Source: Argyresthia goedartella
Taxonomy: Eukaryota; Arthropoda; Insecta; Lepidoptera; Argyresthiidae
DNA: 64,000 nt
Assembly: GCA_949825045.1 (NCBI GenBank)
Contig: OX463832.1
Span: 20,516,552 to 20,580,551 of the forward strand
Reading direction: 5' to 3'
The notes under the pieces are model-generated. The model saw only the letters and a program-made list of their open reading frames with translations. It made no database searches and was not told the DNA's origin. Every line of letters starts with the position of its first letter. The first letter of the stretch is position 1. The translations under genes were made by a program, and so were the position numbers. This document shows positions 10,457-21,516 of this stretch, piece after piece.

Positions 10457-11344
10457 ATATTATCAAATCAACATCTCTCTGCATGTAGTTGGCAAAGAAC
10501 TTTGGAGAATGGCGCGATAGAAGAGACTTGTCATTGATCGACTTGACTCACTAACCAAGAGGCCTATGCCCAGAAGTGGGTTGATGTGTGCTGAAAACGA
10601 TTATGAAGATTTCTTACCTTTTCTGTTTCGAAATCCTGGAAAATTAGGTGTTGTTTTGTCATCACAACCCAGGGTAAGTGCAGGGCGGGCAGTAAGATCC
10701 AAGAATTTCCTTTCCTGAGCAAGGGATAAATAATAATATCCCGAACCAAAACATCCAAATTGTCTGACGAACTTTCAGTGACAGTTCCGTGTGTCGTTCC
10801 GTTCCGTTCCGCTGCTTATTTTTTAGTCGTGTTTGATAAAAGTACTAAATTGAACGGTTTTTCTACACAAAAATAAGGATTTACCAGTACTTTACCTAAC
10901 CATGTTCTATTACTAAGTAACGTATTATATTAAGCATAAAATTTTCCATCAAATTATGTATTCATTCTTATGTTATTCGCGTAAAATGAAACTATGAAAG
11001 TTTTTTTAAATATTTTGTTGTACGGCCCTGGAAATTCAGTCCTTTGAGACTATTTTTTTTTCTATTTTTACGGCTCTGGATTCTTGTCCTTTAGCCGGGT
11101 CTTAAAGTTCTAGTTTTAGGTTTTATATTCTATCTTGTAGCCATCAGTCAGATGTTCTTCACAGTATTCTTGATATATTTATTAATGTGGACATAAGTTG
11201 ATGAACGAACGAAATTAACTGAATGATCTAGCCGTTTTTTAGTAAGATACTCATTAAACACTTTTTTGTGGTAACGAAATTTAGAAGCTTGCTAACCATT
11301 TGTTTTCTGATAGATGATGATTTTGCTAAACAAGTGATCATACT
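10457..11344 (+). mobile_element. Rep-T copy A, third segment
   Basis: Collinear with 18983-19740 of copy C. Compared with copy C it carries an extra stretch of about 145 bp (roughly 11053-11195) that starts with a poly-T run. The extra stretch looks like a small minus-strand retroposed insertion of unknown origin. The segment ends at ACT (11342-11344), where inverted copy B was inserted. Confidence 0.85.
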
Positions 11345-11836
11345 CCGTCTTACTACAAAAAATAATAAAAACACAGTAATGATCACTTCTTTAGCAAAAT
11401 CATCATCTATCAGTAAACAAATGGTTAGCAAGCTTCTAAATTTCGTTACCACAAAAAAGTGTTTAGTGAGTATCTTACTAAAAAACGGCTAGATCATTCA
11501 GTTGATTTCGTTCGTTCATGAACTAGCCTCAAAGGACTGAATTTCCAGGGCCGTACAACACAATATGAAAAAATATTTAAAAAAACGTTCATAGTTTCAT
11601 TTTACGCGAATAACATAAGAAATAATTCATAATTTGATGGAAAATTGTATGCTCAATGTAATTCCTAACTTAGTAATAGAACATGGTTAGGTAAAGTAGT
11701 GGTAAATCCTTATTTTTGTGTAGAAAACCGTTCACTTTAGTACTTTTATCAAACACGACTAAAAAATAAGCAGCGAAACGGAACGGAACGACACACGGAA
11801 CTGTCACTGATAGTTCGTCAGACAATTTGTTTGTTT

Positions 11837-13675
11837 GACAATTTTCTCATTGAAGACGATCCTATCCCTACCGACAATAAAGTCAAGTTTCTAGGAGTGA
11901 TCCTCGACTCCAGACTGACTGGGATCCCACACCAGTCCTATGTTGCCCAAAAATGTGAGAAGGGTATTAACGTTCTTCGCTCCTTATCAGGAGTATGATG
12001 GGGGGCCCACCCCTATTCTCAAAAATTAATCTATAACGCCATTATCCGTAGCCACTTTGATTATGGTGGTTTCCTTTTGGACCCTTGTAATAAAGCTGCT
12101 ACCGTCAAAATTTACAGAATTCAAGCTAAGTCTCTGAGAATAATTTCAGGAACAATGAAATCATCCCCAACTAATGCTCTCCAGGTTGAATGTGTCGATC
12201 CTCCACTTCATCTCCGCAATCAGTATTTATGTGATCGATTTTTCTTTAAGCTTGTTCAGGTTTCTTCTCACCCCTTACTCTCTAAACTCCAAAGACTCTT
12301 CCAGATCACTACGGCTCAAGGTTACAGATCCCTGAGGGATCTTCCTTGTTTACTTCGAAGTTTCATCAACTTTTTCCGTATCCGTCATCCCATATTCCAT
12401 TATGAAACTTTTCCCCTCTTTTCGTTCCCATATCATTGTCTTATTTTTAAACCTCAAATCTTATTAGATTTTGGCATTCAAAAAGATTCACGTCAACCCA
12501 ATAGGCAATTTAATAGAATAATTACAGAAAAGTGGTCAGAGTGGCTGCCCATATTCACAGATGCATCCAAGCTTTCCTCTAGCGGGAATGTTGGAGCAGC
12601 CGTGTGGATCCCTAAATTCCGAATTATCTTAAACTTCAAACTACCTCCGGGTTCCTCCGTTTTTTCCGGGGAGGCGACGGCAATCCTTGAAGCCATCTTG
12701 TATGCGGAATCCCATTCGTTGGATAACACTTTAATTTTCTCGGACTCCTTAAGCTCTCTTTACGCAATTTCTGCTAACCCATTTAAATCAAAACTTAAGT
12801 CCCCTCTTGTACTAAAGATTCGCCATGCTCTGTTCAGATGCCTCTCTCGGGGTATCAACATTATACTGGCTTGGATTCCAGCTCACAGTGGTATTTCGGG
12901 TAATGAAATAGTTGACTCTTGTGCAAAGGAAGCTGTGGAATCTGGTGACTTATCACACTTCAAAATTCATACCGAAGACTTAGTATCTTCGGCTAAGACT
13001 CGTCTGGAAAAATCATGGATATCTTCATGGCAGTCATCTAGAACTTTAAAGGGTAGGCATTATGGCCAAATTCAACCGTTAATACCTAAAAAACCTTGGT
13101 TTTTCAAGTACAGGGAAATGCGTAAGACTGTTACATCAACTATCTGTCGGCTTCGACTGGGACACTCCTGCACGCCAGTACATCTCGCTAAAATTAGGAT
13201 AAGGGATAGCTCTCTTTGTGAATGCGGCCTGGCTGACGGTACTCCCGATCATTTGTTTTTTGAATGCACTAAACTTCAAACCTCATTGTATGACATCCTC
13301 CCCGGTAAGATCCCCCGTCCCGTCAATCTTAAATTCTTATTGACTCTTTCGGACCCTTCCTTTATTCACATCCTTTCTAAATTTATAACCTCTAACAAGA
13401 TTAAACTGTAGTTAGATGTAGAATTATTATTTTATTTATGTATGTCTTCTTTTTATGTCTAACACCCTTAATATGTAATCACTTAACATTTAAATTATAT
13501 GTTAATTTGTGCTGTCCTATTTGTTGTTTGTCTGGTTATAGAGAGATCTCAACTCAAGGGAAGTTTCACCGATAACTGTACAACGTGATCCCCTTCGTGT
13601 CACCTTCAATACGTGATATTGGCGGAATTACTGTAGGGATCCACAGTAGAAGCCATCAAACCTAAAAATTGATAG
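11837..13675 (+). mobile_element. LINE D: 5'-truncated I-group retrotransposon with RNase H
   Basis: Plus-strand insertion in Rep-T copy B, flanked by the 14-bp duplication CAATTTGTTTGTTT (11823-11836 and 13676-13689). It contains the end of the RT, an RNase H domain, a C-terminal zinc-binding-like tail and a 3' UTR (13412-13675). The last 130 bp recur as an isolated fragment at 51704-51842. Confidence 0.9.
11840..13411 (+). pseudogene. LINE D ORF2 C-terminal half: RT thumb and RNase H
   Basis: The frame reads KVKFLGVILDSRL at 11881 (RT thumb), meets one in-frame TGA at 11996-11998 where Trp is expected (GV*WGAHP), then is open to 13411 (444 codons from 12077). RNase H is recognisable by LPIFTDASK (about 12548), SGEATAILEAILYA (12666), LIFSDSLSSL and WIPAHSGISGNEIVD (about 12872), so the D-E-D-D set is present. 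The tail has LCECGLADGTPDHLFFEC, the Cys-His end usual for R1/I/Jockey-group elements. RT core and endonuclease are missing through 5' truncation. Confidence 0.85.
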
Positions 13676-15519
13676 CAATTTGTTTGTTTTGGTTCGGGAT
13701 ATTATTATTTATTCCTTGCTCAGGAAAGGAAATTCTTGGATCATACTGCCCGCCCTGCAAGCTTACCCTGGGTAGTGATGACGATCAACAAAACAACACC
13801 TAATTTTCCAGGATTTCGAAACAGAAAAGGTAAGAAATCTTCATAATCGTTTTCACCACACATCAACCCACTTCTGGGCATAGGCCTCTTGGTTAGTGAG
13901 TCAAGTCGATCAAAGACAAGTCTCTTCTATCGCGCCAGTCTCCAAAGTTCTTTGCCAACTGCATGCAGAGAGATGTTGACTTGATAATATCGTCGGACAA
14001 TGCCCACTGGATGGCCCTATCTTTCCCCTTGTATTGTCTATCGCTACGGTCCACTGTCCGTCATCCCCTCTAACCAAGTGTTTCGTCTATCTCTACCTTA
14101 GCATTTTGGTATAATGTAATTGAAATCCTGTCTTTTCAGCACCAGCAAAGCCGCCATACATACTTGAATCAAATATGGAAATAAAAACCCACAAATGTGA
14201 TAGAAGATGAACATGAATTGTGGTGTAAACATTAATCCCTCAGATAGAAACATAATAATGGAGATAGAAAATCTTTCAAGGAATTGGCGATATTAATGAA
14301 ATTGTTAATAAACAAATTAAAAATGTTGATATCAAAATGTGGTGTTATTACTGCTTCACTTTATTTCCTATATCATTCCAGGGGTCCTTAATGAAAAAAG
14401 CCAGCTTTTCACTATGGGATATAATCTAATATAAATTACATCTCAAGATGTAAAATAAATATTGCTGAACGGGCACTAGAAAGACTGGCAAGCAATATTT
14501 ATTTCCCAACTTGAGATGTTAAGCTTGGTTTACCCGAGGCCAGTGCTGGCTGGCTTGGTGTTGGCCTTGTTAAAACCTTGTATTGGCCTAATAAAATCAA
14601 GCCAATCCAGCGCTGTCTGCGAGTGCTGGGGTGAATAGAGCACCCGTCTAGCTAGATTGACATGAGGCCAGTACTGGCTACCAGTCTCACTGGCACCGGC
14701 GCCATTGTCTTCGTGTATCTGCCTGCATCTTAATACATAATTCATTACATCCCATAGTGAAAAGCCGGCTTATCTCCTTCACAAACTGGCCTAACTCCTA
14801 CACCAACTCCAGCTTGAGCAACCACCCTGGATGGTTGAGTAGATCTCAGGCAGATGAAACTTCTCCCAAGATTGCTGTGGCTTGCGGCTAGTATGGTTTT
14901 TATAGTGGATGGACACACCGGTAGCAGATGTACAAATTTCATCCCATAGTATAAGTAAGTTAAGAGCGCTGGGCGACGTTAGCAGGAATTACTGCGCATA
15001 GGTACAGCTATTGAAAAGTGACTACGCGCATTCAAGGTCACCGCTCATAACATGTCGCGCGACGTAAACACTGTCTCCCAGTAGCCCACCATAAATTTCA
15101 TCATTGGATGATATATAGCTTTATGCTTTTTCGATACGGGGTGGCAGAGGCACAGTTGTGCCCACTTATAGATAATTATGTCCATTTTGCATGACAGGGG
15201 ATAGCCCATCGCAGCCACTAAGGAGGTTTCCCCACGATGTCCTATGAAGATATGAAGGTTTCCTCACGATAAAACTTGGACTTTAATGGAGTAAAAACCG
15301 CTTTTTCGTAAACAAACCAACACAGCAGAACAGCTGGTCAATAATTCCGCCATCTTGACAAACAAGACACTCACTAAACAAGCTTTCTCGGTTGCCTAAA
15401 TTGATCACATAATATAAGCCATGCCTATCCCTGCTAAGACGCTAAAATCAGTTTTGTGGTAACGATTTTTATAATCATGTGTTAAACAATGGTTAAAGTT
15501 TTTTGTGGTAAGACGGACT

Positions 15520-15549
15520 GTGTTTTTATTATTTTTTGTAGTAAGACGG
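15520..15549 (+). mobile_element. Rep-T copy A, right terminus
   Basis: gtgtttttattattttttg followed by tagtaagacgg is the right TIR of copy A, separated from its body (ending at 11344) by inverted copy B. The flank ATTGTTT follows. The left end of copy A is missing, so its own target duplication cannot be read. Confidence 0.85.
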
Positions 15550-16438
15550 ATTGTTTCTTATTTTAAATAACTAGCTCAGATTTCTTTTATTTTCTTTTGT
15601 CACGAGGTCGTTCTGGAGCTGAGTTCTGAACGACACGGTCGTTCTTCTTTAAAGTCTGCAAGAAAATCTATATCTGAGGTCTGGATTAAAAGTCGTTGCC
15701 ATTGTTTGTGTGTAAAATCTACTAATCTACATACTGTATTCCCCATTCTACGGGGTCCAAACCCTTGATTGCCAATTACCAGCCCGTGGTGGCAAATTAC
15801 CAAGCCCGTGGTGTCAAATTTCCAAGCCTTAGGGCTGAATGCCCAGCTCTCGGCTAACCCATGAACTACGAGTTCCTCGGACCAAGTCACCGAAGTCGAG
15901 GCGGAGACCTGCCCCTCATTCACGACTGAAAGCTGAAATTCATTGGCGACGCCGCGGGAGACCCAAACCACTCGGCGAGTCACATCTGGGTGTAATACGT
16001 TCAATCAGCAATGCCGACTACTCACGACCCTGATCTATCCTTCTCCAAATAAAATTATCCGGTGATTTATCTGACTCTTTATTTAGAACAGATTCATAGT
16101 CAGATACAACCGTTGCAGAGGGTAAACAAAGATATTTATCTTAGTCTCTCAGTTTTTCTATGTGCAGTTTCCATCCGCAGTGTTGGTCTAGGTGCAGTCC
16201 GTGGAATTTTATTGTTTTTACTATTTCTACGTTATTATTATCATAGTTTATGTTTAGTTTCGGTGTGGCCACTGCACTGCTCACGAGGTTCCAGCACCAG
16301 CGTGCCCGAGTCGAGCGTGCAAAGAGTAGACTAGCAAGTTAGTCTAAAAGTGGCTGGTACGTCGCCAGTATTGCTCAAGCGAGGAAATCTCTGCGTATTT
16401 TTTTTTAAGACATTTATTTATCACAAAACTTAAGACTA
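15550..16438. other. Unclassified stretch between Rep-T copies
   Basis: I recognise no gene. 15775-15835 has three imperfect copies of a roughly 22-base unit (ccaattaccagcccgtggtg and variants). 15839-16033 is open on the plus strand with a basic Arg/Pro-rich product (RRRGRPKPLGES), a composition seen at integrase C-termini of LTR retroelements, and an AATAAA follows at about 16046. A decayed LTR-element end is possible but unproven. The minus-strand frame 15600-16004 has no recognisable domain. Confidence 0.35.
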
Positions 16439-19400
16439 CCGTCTTACCACAAAAAACTTTAACCATTGTTTAACACATGATTATAAAAATCGTTACCACA
16501 AAACTGATTTTAGCGTCTTAGCAGGGATAGGCATGGCTTATATTATGTGATCAATTTAGGCAACCGAGAAAGCTTGTTTAGTGAGTGTCTTGTTTGTCAA
16601 GATGGCGGAATTATTGACCAGCTGTTCTGCTGTGTTGGTTTTGTTTACGAAAAAGCGGTTTTTAGTCCAAGTTTTATCGTGAGGAAACCTTCATATCTCC
16701 ATAGGATATCATGGGGAAACCTCCTTAGTGGCCGCGATGGGCTATCCCCCTGTCATGCAAAATGGACTTAATTATCTAAAAGTGGGCACAACTGTGCCTC
16801 TGCCACCCCGTATCGAAAAAGCATAAAGCTATATATCATCCAATGATGAAATTTATGGTGGGCTACTGGGAGACAGTGCATACATCGCGCGACACATTAT
16901 GAGCGGTGGCCTTGAATGCGCAGTAGTCACTTTTCAATAGCTGTACATATGCGCAGTAATTCCTGCTAACGTCGCCCAGCGCTCTTAAATTACCTACTTA
17001 TACTATGGGATGAAATTTGTACATCTGCTACCCGTGTGCCCATCCACTATAAAAACCATACTAGCCGCAAGCCACAGCAATCTTGGGAGAAGTTTCATCT
17101 GCCTGAGATCTACTCAACCATCCAGGGCGGTCGCTCAAGCTGGAGTTGGTGCAGGAGTTAGGCCAGTTTGTGAAGGAGATAAGCCGGCTTTTCACTATGG
17201 GATGTAATGAATTATGTATTAAGATGCAGGCAGATACACGAAGACAGTGGCGCTGGTTCCAGTGAGACTGGTAGCCAGTACTGGCCTCATGTAAATCTAG
17301 CTAGACGGGTACACTATTCACCCCAGCACTCGCAGACAGCACGGGACTGGCTTGATTTTATAAGGCCAATACAAGGTTTTTACAAGGCCAACACCTAGCC
17401 AGCCAGCACTGGCCTCGGGTAAACCAAGCTTAACATCTCAAGTTGTGAAATAAATATTGTTTGCCAGTCTTTCTAGTGCCCGTTCAGCAATATTTATTTT
17501 ACATCTTGAGATGTAATTTATATTAGATTATATCCCATAGTGAAAAGCTGGCTTTTTTCATTAAGGACCCCTGGAATGAAAGGAAATAAAGTGAAGCAGT
17601 AATAACACCACATTTTGATATCAACATTTTTAATTTGTTTAAGCTTGTTTAGTGAGTGTCTTGTTTGTCAAGATGGCGGAATTATTGACCAGCTGTTCTG
17701 CTGTGTTGGTTTTGTTTACGAAAAAGGGGTTTTTACTCCATCAAAGTCCAAGTTTTATCGTGAGGAAACCTTCATATCTCCATAGGACATCGTGGGGAAA
17801 CCTCCTTAGTGGCTGCGATGGGCTATCCCCTGTCATGCAAAATGGACTTAATTATCTAAAAGTGGGCACAACTGTGCCTCTGCCACCCCGTATCGAAAAA
17901 GCATAAAGCTATATATCATCCAATGATGAAATTTATGATGGGCTACTGGGAGACAGTGTATAGGTCGCGCCACACGTTATGAGCGGTGCATATGCGCAGT
18001 AATTCCTGCTAACGTCGCCCAGCGCTCTTAATTTGTTGCGCGACTTATACTATGGGGTGAAATTTGTACATCTGCTACCGGTGTGCCCATCCACTATAAA
18101 AACCATACTAGCCGCAAGCCACAGCAATCTTGGGAGAAGTTTCATCTGCCTGAGATCTACTCAACCATCCAGGGCGGTCGCTCAAGCTTGAGTTGGTGCA
18201 GGAATTAGGCCAGTTTGTAAAGGAGATAAGCCGGCTTTTCACTATGGGATGTAATGAATTATGTATTAAGATGCAGGCAGATACACGAAGACAGTGGTGC
18301 CGGTGGTAGCCAGTACTGGCCTAATGTAAATCTGGCTAGACGGGTGCTCTATTCACCCCAGCACTCGCAGACAGCACGGGACTGGCTTGATTTTAAAAGG
18401 CCAATACAAGGTTTTTACAAGCCAGCCAGCACTGGCCTCGGGTAAACCAAGCTTAACATCTCAAGTTGTGAAATAAATATTGCTTGCCAGTCTTTCTAGT
18501 GCCCGTTCAGCAATATTTATTTTAAATCTTGAGATGTAATTAATATTAGATTATTTCCCATAGTGAAAAGCTGGCTTTATTCATTAAGGACCCCTGGAAT
18601 GAAAGGAAATAAAGCGAAGCAGTAATAACACCACATTCTGATATCAACATTTTTAATTTGTTTATTAATAATTTCATTAATATCGCCAATTCCTTGAAAG
18701 ATTTTCTATCTCCATTATTAATGTTTCTATCTGAGGGATTAATGTTTACACCACAATTCATGTTCATCTTTTATCACATTTGTGGGTTTTTATTTCCATA
18801 TTTGATTCAAGTATGTATGGCGACTTTGCTGGTGCTGAAAAGACAAGATTTCAATTAAATTATACCAAAATGCTAAGGTAGAGATGGACGAAACACTTGG
18901 TTAGAGGGGATGACGGACAGTGGACCGTAGCGAAAACACAAGAGGAAATATAGGGCCATCCAGTGGGCATTGTCCGACGATATTATCAAGTCAACATCTC
19001 TCTGCATGCAGTTGGCAAAGAACTTTGGAGAATGGCGCGATAGAAGAGACTTGTCTTTGATCGACTTGACTCACTAACCAAGAGGCCTATGCCCAGAAGT
19101 GGGTTGATGTGTGCTGAAAACGATTATGAAGATTTCTTACCTTTTCTGTTTGGAAATCCTGGAAAATTAGGTGTTGTTTTGTTGATCGTCATCACTACCC
19201 AGGGTAAGTGCAGGGCGGGCAGTAAGATCCAAGAATTTCCTTTCCTGAGCAAGGGGTAAATAATAATATCCCGAACCAAAACAAACAAATTGTCTGACGA
19301 ACTATCAGTGACAGTTCCGTGTGTCGTTCCGTTCCGTTTCGCTGCTTATTTTTTAGTCGTGTTTGATAAAAGTACTAAAGTGAACGGTTTTTCTACACAA

Positions 19401-19769
19401 AAATAAGGATTTACCACTACTTTACCTAACCATGTTCTATTACTAAGTTAGGAATTACATTAAGCATAAAATTTTCCATCAAATTATGTATTCATTCTTA
19501 TGTTATTCACGTAAAATGAAACTATGAACGTTTTTTTAATATTTTTTCATATTGTGTTGTACGGCCCTGGAAATTCAGTCCTTTGAGGCTAGTTGATGAA
19601 CGAACGAAATTAACTGAATGATCTAGCCGTTTTTTAGTAAGATACTCACTAAACACTTTTTTGTGGTAACGAAATTTAGAAGCTAGCTAACCATTTGTTT
19701 TCTGATAGATGATGATTTTGCTAAACAAGTGATCATACTGTGTTTTTATTATTTTTTGTAGTAAGACGG
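16439..19769 (+). mobile_element. Rep-T copy C, complete with both TIRs
   Basis: It begins CCGTCTTACCACAAAAAA and ends ttttttgtagtaagacgg, 18-bp inverted repeats with one mismatch. Flanking trinucleotides are CTA and TTA, compatible with a 3-bp target duplication after one substitution. Length is 3,331 bp because the left part is tandemly duplicated: 16570-17640 and 17641-18661 are about 1 kb copies starting aagcttgtttagtgagtg. An internal foldback (17181-17554) is present. No transposase is encoded. Three-base duplications occur in PIF/Harbinger and CACTA-type families, but the CCGTCTTAC end does not let me assign it. Confidence 0.9.
17181..17554. repeat. Internal foldback of Rep-T (24-bp inverted repeats)
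   Basis: 17181-17204 (aagccggcttttcactatgg and on) is the reverse complement of 17531-17554 with about two mismatches. Within it, acatctcaag...gcaatattta forms a second inverted pair (about 17429-17515). The arrangement recurs in copy B (about 14399-14770). It looks like a small MITE carried inside Rep-T, or a structural module of it. Confidence 0.75.
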
Positions 19770-19966
19770 TTACAATTTATTTTCTGCCAAACTGCGTAAC
19801 AGTTTGTTGGCAGACGCTCTTAGTTCAATAACTAGTTACTGACATTTATAATCTATAAATACAACCACAGACCAGACAACTATACTACTGATACTGATAA
19901 CATAGCCTGTAGGCTTACATATTTTTATTTAAGTATAATATATGTATATATATATATATATATATA
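19770..19966. other. Short spacer with TA-rich microsatellite
   Basis: The spacer between Rep-T copy C and the mariner ends in a (TA)n run at about 19935-19966, the kind of target mariners use. No gene seen. Confidence 0.7.
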
Positions 19967-20091
19967 CATAGTCAGGTCATAAGTTCTGTCACATGTGCAA
20001 TATTAAATAATTTAGACATGTTTATTATTTATGTAAACATTTATATAGCAAAATGAACTTAATAAAACATAGATTCCTATGGTAATAAAGT

Positions 20092-21257
20092 TTATTCAAA
20101 ATGACCCCCGCGATTTTGAATACAGGCCTTTATTCTGCGCGGCCAGTAGTCTATCGCAGCACGAACGAGGTCCATGTCAATATCGGCGGCTGCCTTAATC
20201 AAGGATGCCTTGAGTGACTCCAAATCAGGATGTTTTTTTTTTTTTTTTGTTGGAGGGGAAAAAAATGGAATTACCCATGCCCAGGAGTCAGACCTCCCTG
20301 CTATGTCCGGGTCCCCACATATTGAGCGGGCATCAGCTCGTGCGCCCCAAATCAGGATGAGGCTTTGAGCAGGCCTTTTGCTCCAAGTGTTGCCATATCT
20401 TGTAATCTAACGGACTCAAATCTGGACTGGAGGAGGGCCAGTCTTCGTGCCGGATGAAGTCGATTTCACGCGCCGCCAGCCAGTCTTGTGTGCTTTTCGC
20501 TCTATGAGCTGGCGCAGAATCTTGTGGGAATACCCAGTGCCTGTTATTAAACATGGTATGAGAAACAGGTTCCACAAGGTTCTTGAGGACTGTATTTTGA
20601 TACACAACTGCATTCGTTTTTACGCCTTTCTCACAAAAATGTACCTCAGTTAAGCCCCAATAAGAGAATCCCAACCAAACCATGAGCGAGGATGGAAAAT
20701 GACCTTGTTGGACACGCGGAATACGGTTGCTCGCTTCTTCACTGCTGTGTGCGTACACCTTATCATTTTGTTTGTTGTAGCTCTCTTCCACGGTTAAAAT
20801 TTTTTCATCCGAAAAGAATTTCCCGATGCTTTTTTCCCGCGTACCGCTTCAACAAAGCGCGGCATCTCTTCAGTCTCAGGTCCATTAAACGAGCGTCCAA
20901 ACGATGTCCTGTTTTTCTTCGATATGCCCTAAGCCCTAAGTCTTCATTTAACACCCTTTTCACCGTGGTCCTGCTTAACCCCATCTGAAGGGCCAACAGT
21001 TTCTGCTTACGTATGGGATTTCTTTGAATTCGCGCCTTCACAGCTTTTATCACTGCTGGAGTCCTAACAGAGCGAGGGCCACCACTTCTTGACCTGTCAC
21101 CTACACTAGAGTCTTCATTGTATCGTTTTATGGTACGATAAACGAATCTTTTGGTTATATTCAAAATTTTCAGCAAGTCGAAAATCTGAATTGGCGCGTA
21201 ACCGCAACGATGCACCGCAATAACTGCGACACGGACTTCTTTAAGTGTCCACTCCAT
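20092..21257 (-). pseudogene. Mariner transposase (DD37D), frameshifted and interrupted
   Basis: ATG at 21257 starts MEWTLKEVRVAVIAVHRCGY, the first of two helix-turn-helix regions; a GRPR-like hinge (SGGPRSVRTP) follows. A frameshift near 20806 breaks the frame just before the first catalytic Asp (SDEK). The second frame has VFPQDSAPAHRA and SSSPDLSPLDYKIW. I count 37 residues between those two aspartates, which defines the maT group, known from moths and other insects. After the insertion at 20233-20348 the frame resumes (ESLKASLIKAAADIDMD) to a stop at 20092-20094. The protein would be a normal-length transposase without the lesions. Confidence 0.88.
20233..20348 (-). mobile_element. 116-bp retroposed sequence in the mariner transposase
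   Basis: Flanked by AAATCAGGATG (20222-20232 and 20349-20359; possibly 13 bp with CC). The plus strand starts with about 18 T, so on the minus strand it ends in poly-A. A target duplication plus an A-tail indicates LINE-mediated insertion of a short RNA or of a LINE 3' end. The body (cggacatagcagggaggtct and so on) is not a family I can name. Confidence 0.85.
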
Positions 21258-21516
21258 ATTTAAAAATGAGGAAAATTCTAACAAGTACACATTTTTATTT
21301 TCATGAAAAATTCGAAATTCAAATTCAATAAACTTTTTGTGGCCAGCGTTCTAAATTCAAAAGTTTTTATTGTGTGACAGAACTTATGACCTGACTGTGT
21401 ATATACATATTTAATATTTGGTTTATGTTTATGATATTTTTGGTGTTAAGTGCATTCGCAATTTAGAAAGATATTTTTTTATTTAAATTTTAGTGTGGTT
21501 TCACAAAATTTATCAA

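Larger units (their letters stand above)
11345..15516 (-). mobile_element. Rep-T copy B, inverted, inserted into copy A
   Basis: It starts CCGTCTTACTACAAAAAA at 11345 and ends at 15516 with ttttttgtggtaagacgg, the inverted terminal repeat. The three bases ACT occur at 11342-11344 and 15517-15519, and copy A resumes at 15520, so the target duplication is 3 bp and exact. LINE D (11837-13675) interrupts it; without LINE D it is about 2.3 kb. No transposase-like ORF is present. Small open frames at 14530-14942 are shared with the other copies but match nothing I recognise. Confidence 0.9.
19967..21399 (-). mobile_element. Mariner, DD37D (maT) type, 1,433 bp
   Basis: The ends are perfect inverted repeats around agtcaggtcataagttctgt (19970 onward; reverse complement ending about 21396) with TA on both sides (19965-19966, 21400-21401). 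It carries one minus-strand transposase pseudogene. A 116-bp retroposed insertion sits within the 3' part of the coding region. Confidence 0.9.

Noticed and set aside
11228..11492. Pair of similar ORFs on opposite strands (a hairpin gene)
   Set aside because: Explained by the head-to-head meeting of Rep-T copies A and B.
15600..16004. 134-codon minus-strand ORF
   Set aside because: No domain. The opposite strand has an equally long basic frame and a three-unit repeat lies within, so neither strand is convincing.
16439..19769. Rep-T as a MITE of the Harbinger family at 21914
   Set aside because: The TIR CCGTCTTAC is not found at the Harbinger arm ends and the duplications (ACT, CTA/TTA) are not the strict TWA of that family; left unassigned.
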